Shown here piece by piece: positions 60,216-64,000 of a stretch of 64,000 bases of DNA (its first letter is position 1; the number at the start of each line of letters is the position of its first letter). The DNA is from Hofstenia miamia. Its lineage: Eukaryota > Xenacoelomorpha > Acoela. The position numbers and the translations under genes are program-made. The stretch lies in NCBI GenBank assembly GCA_004352715.1, contig SCFE01000035.1:663793-727792 (forward strand), written 5' to 3'. The notes under the pieces were generated by a model. That model did not search any database and had not been told where the DNA came from. It saw nothing but the letters and a program-made list of their open reading frames with translations.

Positions 60216-60744
60216 GAGGCTTCATCGTAAAACGCACTGATATTATTTCTAATTTCCTCTCGCGTTATCTGCTCTGGATCGTTTTTTCCCAGACGTATCA
60301 TCGTTATAATCTCTACTCTTCGCATCACATCATAAAAACGGTATTCAGAACTCCATAGTTCTCCCCAGACTATGTCATTAATTCCAAAAAAGAGAATTAC
60401 TGTTTTCGTGTTCCTTTTTTCAATTTCTTTTCGAACTTTTACAATTTGTTTGTGTATAGGCTCACCTTCACTATATAGATCATATGGGGTTACAGCGTCT
60501 TCGATAAACCATTTCTATAATCTCTATAGGTCTATTCTCACCTTCTTTGCGCATAACTTCTGACTTTTTAATAATTTTCATATAGGCGCACTGAGGATAA
60601 TCTCGCACGTACTTTTTCATCTCATTTGTGATGATTTTGTTGACTTGTTTTTCTGCTATTTTCTGTATCGTCTCTATCGTGTTTACACTTTCTCTCCGTA
60701 TCAGACTTCTGGTTGTCATCCATGGCTGTTGCTTTAGTGCTTTT
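60216..60744 (-). CDS. unrecognised helical charged protein, part 1
   Basis: Read on the minus strand from the gap edge at 60744, one frame gives SVNTIETIQKIAEKQVNKII, NEMKKYVRDYPQCAYMKIIK and KKSEVMRKEGENRPIEIIEM. After a one-base frame change near 60510 it continues FIEDAVTPYDLYSEGEPIHK, VRKEIEKRNTKTVILFFGIN, VMRRVEIITMIRLGKNDPEQ and NISAFYDEAS to the n at 60215. EGENRPIEIIEM and EGEPIHKQIVKV look like repeats of one module, as do VMRRVEIITMI here and TSRVDAMMTLMI in part 2. The frame change may be a sequencing error, an intron or true decay; a good donor-like AAG|GTGAGA sits at the EGEN codons. The 5' end is lost in the gap. Function unknown. The base composition and helical modules could fit a transposon or integrated viral gene as well as a host gene. 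Confidence 0.45.
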
Positions 60745-61744
60745 NNNNNNNNNNNNNNNNNNNNNNNNNNNNNNNNNNNNNNNNNNNNNNNNNNNNNNNN
60801 NNNNNNNNNNNNNNNNNNNNNNNNNNNNNNNNNNNNNNNNNNNNNNNNNNNNNNNNNNNNNNNNNNNNNNNNNNNNNNNNNNNNNNNNNNNNNNNNNNNN
60901 NNNNNNNNNNNNNNNNNNNNNNNNNNNNNNNNNNNNNNNNNNNNNNNNNNNNNNNNNNNNNNNNNNNNNNNNNNNNNNNNNNNNNNNNNNNNNNNNNNNN
61001 NNNNNNNNNNNNNNNNNNNNNNNNNNNNNNNNNNNNNNNNNNNNNNNNNNNNNNNNNNNNNNNNNNNNNNNNNNNNNNNNNNNNNNNNNNNNNNNNNNNN
61101 NNNNNNNNNNNNNNNNNNNNNNNNNNNNNNNNNNNNNNNNNNNNNNNNNNNNNNNNNNNNNNNNNNNNNNNNNNNNNNNNNNNNNNNNNNNNNNNNNNNN
61201 NNNNNNNNNNNNNNNNNNNNNNNNNNNNNNNNNNNNNNNNNNNNNNNNNNNNNNNNNNNNNNNNNNNNNNNNNNNNNNNNNNNNNNNNNNNNNNNNNNNN
61301 NNNNNNNNNNNNNNNNNNNNNNNNNNNNNNNNNNNNNNNNNNNNNNNNNNNNNNNNNNNNNNNNNNNNNNNNNNNNNNNNNNNNNNNNNNNNNNNNNNNN
61401 NNNNNNNNNNNNNNNNNNNNNNNNNNNNNNNNNNNNNNNNNNNNNNNNNNNNNNNNNNNNNNNNNNNNNNNNNNNNNNNNNNNNNNNNNNNNNNNNNNNN
61501 NNNNNNNNNNNNNNNNNNNNNNNNNNNNNNNNNNNNNNNNNNNNNNNNNNNNNNNNNNNNNNNNNNNNNNNNNNNNNNNNNNNNNNNNNNNNNNNNNNNN
61601 NNNNNNNNNNNNNNNNNNNNNNNNNNNNNNNNNNNNNNNNNNNNNNNNNNNNNNNNNNNNNNNNNNNNNNNNNNNNNNNNNNNNNNNNNNNNNNNNNNNN
61701 NNNNNNNNNNNNNNNNNNNNNNNNNNNNNNNNNNNNNNNNNNNN
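60745..61744. other. assembly gap, 1000 N
   Basis: Exactly 1000 N; a placeholder that cuts the 5' end of the unrecognised gene at 60216-60744. Confidence 0.98.
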
Positions 61745-62273
61745 AAATTTTTGCAGACATTCGCATTGAGAAAAACACTTTTAGTTCTTAAAAATCGATT
61801 GCTAAAAAGTTCGCAATGTGAAAGAAAAATATTGATCAAATGGCAAATTTCCTGTTAACAGTACTATCTGGTGTTCAAAAAATAGTTTTTTCAGAATTAT
61901 CTATCTTATAACACACAAAACATTTCAAAATTTGGACATTTTACAGCATAGTGCTATTATTCTATTACTATAAGCCTTTGAAATGATACCCAGGCCTGGG
62001 GAAAATGATCTCCTACACCAAAAACTTATCCCAGTAACTATTTTGATATCAGCAACTGCCATTTGATTTGATTCGATTGAATGCCATTTGCATACCAACG
62101 CCAAAAGTGGTTTAATCATTAGTTATCATAAGTAAGTATATACAGTTCAAGATTCTGTCATACATAACTCTTTTCCATGTTCAAAAGATGAAATGCCATC
62201 AATAAGTTTTCACATTTTAAAAATGTATTAAAAATTGTAAAAAAATTATTCATGGAAGAAAAACTTAATAGTA
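61745..62273. other. 3' side of the SOX-like gene, nothing else recognised
   Basis: AT-rich sequence between the gap and the SOX-like stop codon. On the minus strand no AATAAA stands out directly after the stop. Confidence 0.4.
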
Positions 62274-62705
62274 CTAATTGAAAAGTATATAAATATATGT
62301 TTTTATAAACTGTTTTGATATAAATGAGTCATCCACGGGCTGCTGAATTTTCCGACTGCATTTCGGAACAAAGATGCTCGCTGAAAATAAATAAGGCATC
62401 GTCTTCATCGTTGTGGATTTGGACACAAAATTGTGTGTCTGGCCCTGCTCTATGCGAAGATCTTCTAAAGTAATAAAATTACTTGGAGCTTTCTTCTGCT
62501 TACGCTTCTTTATGGGCCTAAATTGATAAGATGAATAGGCTATTCTGTGCTTAGCCTTTAAAATTCTGGCCTTTTCATAATACGTTGCCATTTCGTTCTT
62601 CGGAAGGCGTTTCCACTGTGCTCCAAATAACTTACTTAATTCTGCATGATTTAATGATGCATTCATCTGCGAGATTTGTTCGCTCCTTTCGGTTGACCAA
62701 ATCAT
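62274..62705 (-). CDS. SOX-type HMG-box protein, small and possibly frame-damaged
   Basis: SOX proteins bind the minor groove at ACAAT-type sites and bend DNA to control development. The minus-strand frame contains the HMG box almost from its first conserved residues: NAFMIWS (62714-62694), then NHAELSKLFGAQWKRLP, YYEKARILKAKHR, and YQFRPIKKRKQKK as the basic end. A tail of about 75 residues without recognised domains follows. The first in-frame ATG is at 62705 (143 residues), which omits the NAF of the box. An in-frame TGA lies six codons upstream of NAF, and the usual VKRPM start is missing. The first ATG of the presumed transcript (62736, MKLP...) is one base out of frame with the box. So either a single-base error separates MKLP from NAFMIWS, or translation starts inside the box and the gene is a pseudogene or a divergent relic. 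The HMG identity is strong; its functionality is not. Confidence 0.7.
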   Translation of the reverse strand: MIWSTERSEQISQMNASLNHAELSKLFGAQWKRLPKNEMATYYEKARILKAKHRIAYSSYQFRPIKKRKQKKAPSNFITLEDLRIEQGQTHNFVSKSTTMKTMPYLFSASIFVPKCSRKIQQPVDDSFISKQFIKTYIYILFN

Positions 62706-62785
62706 AAAGGCATTCAATGTGTAAAGGCAATTTCATTTATTCGTCGTTGGACGGCACAGAAACAAGTTTCACCAAGTACACAATT

Positions 62786-62843
62786 TCAAATGATTTCCTT
62801 AGTTGATGCATCGCCTTATATACATTTATTCTCCAATCAGCTG
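62786..62843 (-). promoter_or_regulatory. TATA promoter of the SOX-like gene
   Basis: On the minus strand a canonical TATATAAGG lies at 62822-62814. An initiator-like TCATTT follows with its A at 62791, 31 bp from the first T of the TATA box, which is the standard spacing. Upstream are an inverted CCAAT box (62833-62837) and an adjoining E-box CAGCTG (62838-62843). The start codon candidates are 55 (62736) and 86 (62705) bases downstream. Beyond it, 62870-63000 is GC-richer, with repeated CGTTGAT and AATCAA motifs that could be further binding sites. Confidence 0.6.
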
Positions 62844-63880
62844 TTGATTAAATTTATTAATTATGCGCCTTAATCAAGTGCGGCGTTCGTAATCAATTGC
62901 GTTTGAGACAATTTACCGCAGGTTCCCACGAGGACAGTCTTCTACTTCCCGCAGTCCGACGGCAATCAAAAGTGCCGTTGATAATCGACGGTCGTTGATT
63001 AAATGGTGAATTTATATAATTTGAATCTCATATAAAAATTAAATGAACAGAATATCAAATTTGAAATTAGTTTTTTGAGGTATTTTGGATTTCCAATATA
63101 ACATTTAATAACTATCTATTAAGTATTTTTAATAGGTAGGTGTTTTGAAAACATCATGAAATGAAGTTATCCTCTGTCAGTAACAGCAAGCAATTGATAA
63201 CTAGTGCTACTGTTCAATTGCTTTTAGTCGAAAATGCAACACAAACTTGAAGACGTTTATTTAAAACATGAACTGAGTCAGGGCCGAAGCAAACGTATCA
63301 CTTAATGTCCTTTTTTACAAATATTAGTAAAATCACATAGGTGGTTTACAAATGAGTCTGGTAAGAAAACCATTATATAGTCTTCATGATGCTTAGTAGC
63401 ATTTGGTGGATGTCTGAAAGCAAATCATTAAATTATATCAATTTACATTGTAAGCTTAATCCACCAGCTTAAGCGAAAGTTAGTTCATTAATTATTTGTA
63501 TTTTTAACTGCTTTTCATCAGCACTGTGTTGTCTTCGGATTGATATTCATTGTCACCTGATGAAATATTGCTTTCATTACTACTGATATCATCATCAATG
63601 GATTCCATCATCTGCTCTGCTTCGCTTCACCAAATCGGAATATGTCTTTTTCCAATTATGATTTGTTTAGGACAGCAATACTTGACATGTAATTATTAAA
63701 TGCTCTTTCCAGCCGTTGGAACTTGAATTTCCATTGAATCTTCATTTGCTTGGGTCATGAAGTAAGTAAACACACAAATGGAGAAATAACTGAGATATGG
63801 ACGCTAACAAATCTAAAACATATAATGAAAAAAAACAAAACAAGCAAGCGAAACAACAACTAAACAAAACTATAACAAAG

Positions 63881-63914
<34 letters not shown>

Positions 63915-64000
63915 TCTCATTCATTAGGGTTTCATTAAAAATGGAATGTACGAATATCTACAAATGTTTTACGGCTAAGGTTAAAATATATTTACAAGTA
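62844..64000. other. upstream region of the SOX-like gene to window end
   Basis: A GC-richer promoter-proximal part (62870-63000) gives way to AT-rich DNA. A short acidic, serine-rich open frame lies at 63504-63611 (-). A (TA)n tract is at 63881-63912. No other gene is supported. Confidence 0.4.
63881..63912. repeat. (TA)n microsatellite
   Basis: About 32 bp of pure TA near the window end. Confidence 0.9.

Noticed and set aside
60340-60420. FFGIND in the unidentified gene as an SGNH-hydrolase GxND block
   Set aside because: No GDSL serine block or DxxH block nearby, and the surrounding sequence is helical and charged; chance match.
1-64000. CRISPR arrays, operons, ribosome binding sites, rRNA or tRNA genes
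   Set aside because: None seen. The sequence is animal-type; I looked for B-box motifs of GGTTCGAxTCC type and found no cloverleaf to go with near matches such as 2222 and 36019.

Overview
This window is AT-rich, intron-era metazoan nuclear DNA. The organism is animal rather than microbial: it has a rhodopsin-type GPCR and a SOX-type HMG box, long non-coding stretches with (TA)n microsatellites, and a mixed load of animal transposons (Penelope-like, CR1/Jockey-like LINE, Tc1, mariner, several hAT, possible piggyBac). I cannot place it in a phylum from the sequence alone. It is a draft scaffold with three placeholder gaps of exactly 1000 N (18571-19570, 53265-54264, 60745-61744) and four single-n joins (4817, 33486, 59685, 60215).

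Layout. 1-9.0 kb: a decayed LINE ORF1-like frame on the minus strand, a GC-richer multi-hairpin segment near 2.05 kb, a complete but defective hAT element (5360-6918) with a perfect 8-bp target-site duplication, and one intact gene, an intronless-looking GPCR (8011-9018, +). 10.2-18.5 kb: a block holding a decayed Penelope-like element with GIY-YIG endonuclease, a Tc1 scrap, possible piggyBac ends and a hAT element carrying only the N-terminal half of its transposase. This block recurs as a near-identical direct copy at 44.9-53.2 kb. 19.6-20.05 kb: the left end of a Tc1-like transposon with IR/DR-type double repeats, cut by a gap. 20-32 kb: mostly featureless AT-rich DNA with a mariner remnant, a hAT MITE with target-site duplication, and two further TIR-bounded elements. 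32.1-35.9 kb: a LINE, partly doubled at a single-n join. 36-44.8 kb: a second LINE endonuclease remnant on the minus strand, a 0.45-kb dispersed repeat with inverted ends, then little recognisable. 54-64 kb: a 6-unit tandem array of about 143 bp, an unrecognised protein-coding region on the minus strand broken by assembly joins, and a small SOX-like gene behind a well-formed TATA promoter.

There is no gene cluster or pathway here. The only two host genes I am confident in are the GPCR and the SOX-like HMG-box gene, and the latter may be a pseudogene. The rest is transposon archaeology and assembly structure. The most useful points for a reader are the 8.3-kb duplication (genuine or artefact), the dissected hAT family whose two copies keep opposite halves of the transposase, the IR/DR Tc1 end, the tandem array, and the unidentified charged helical protein at 59.7-60.7 kb.
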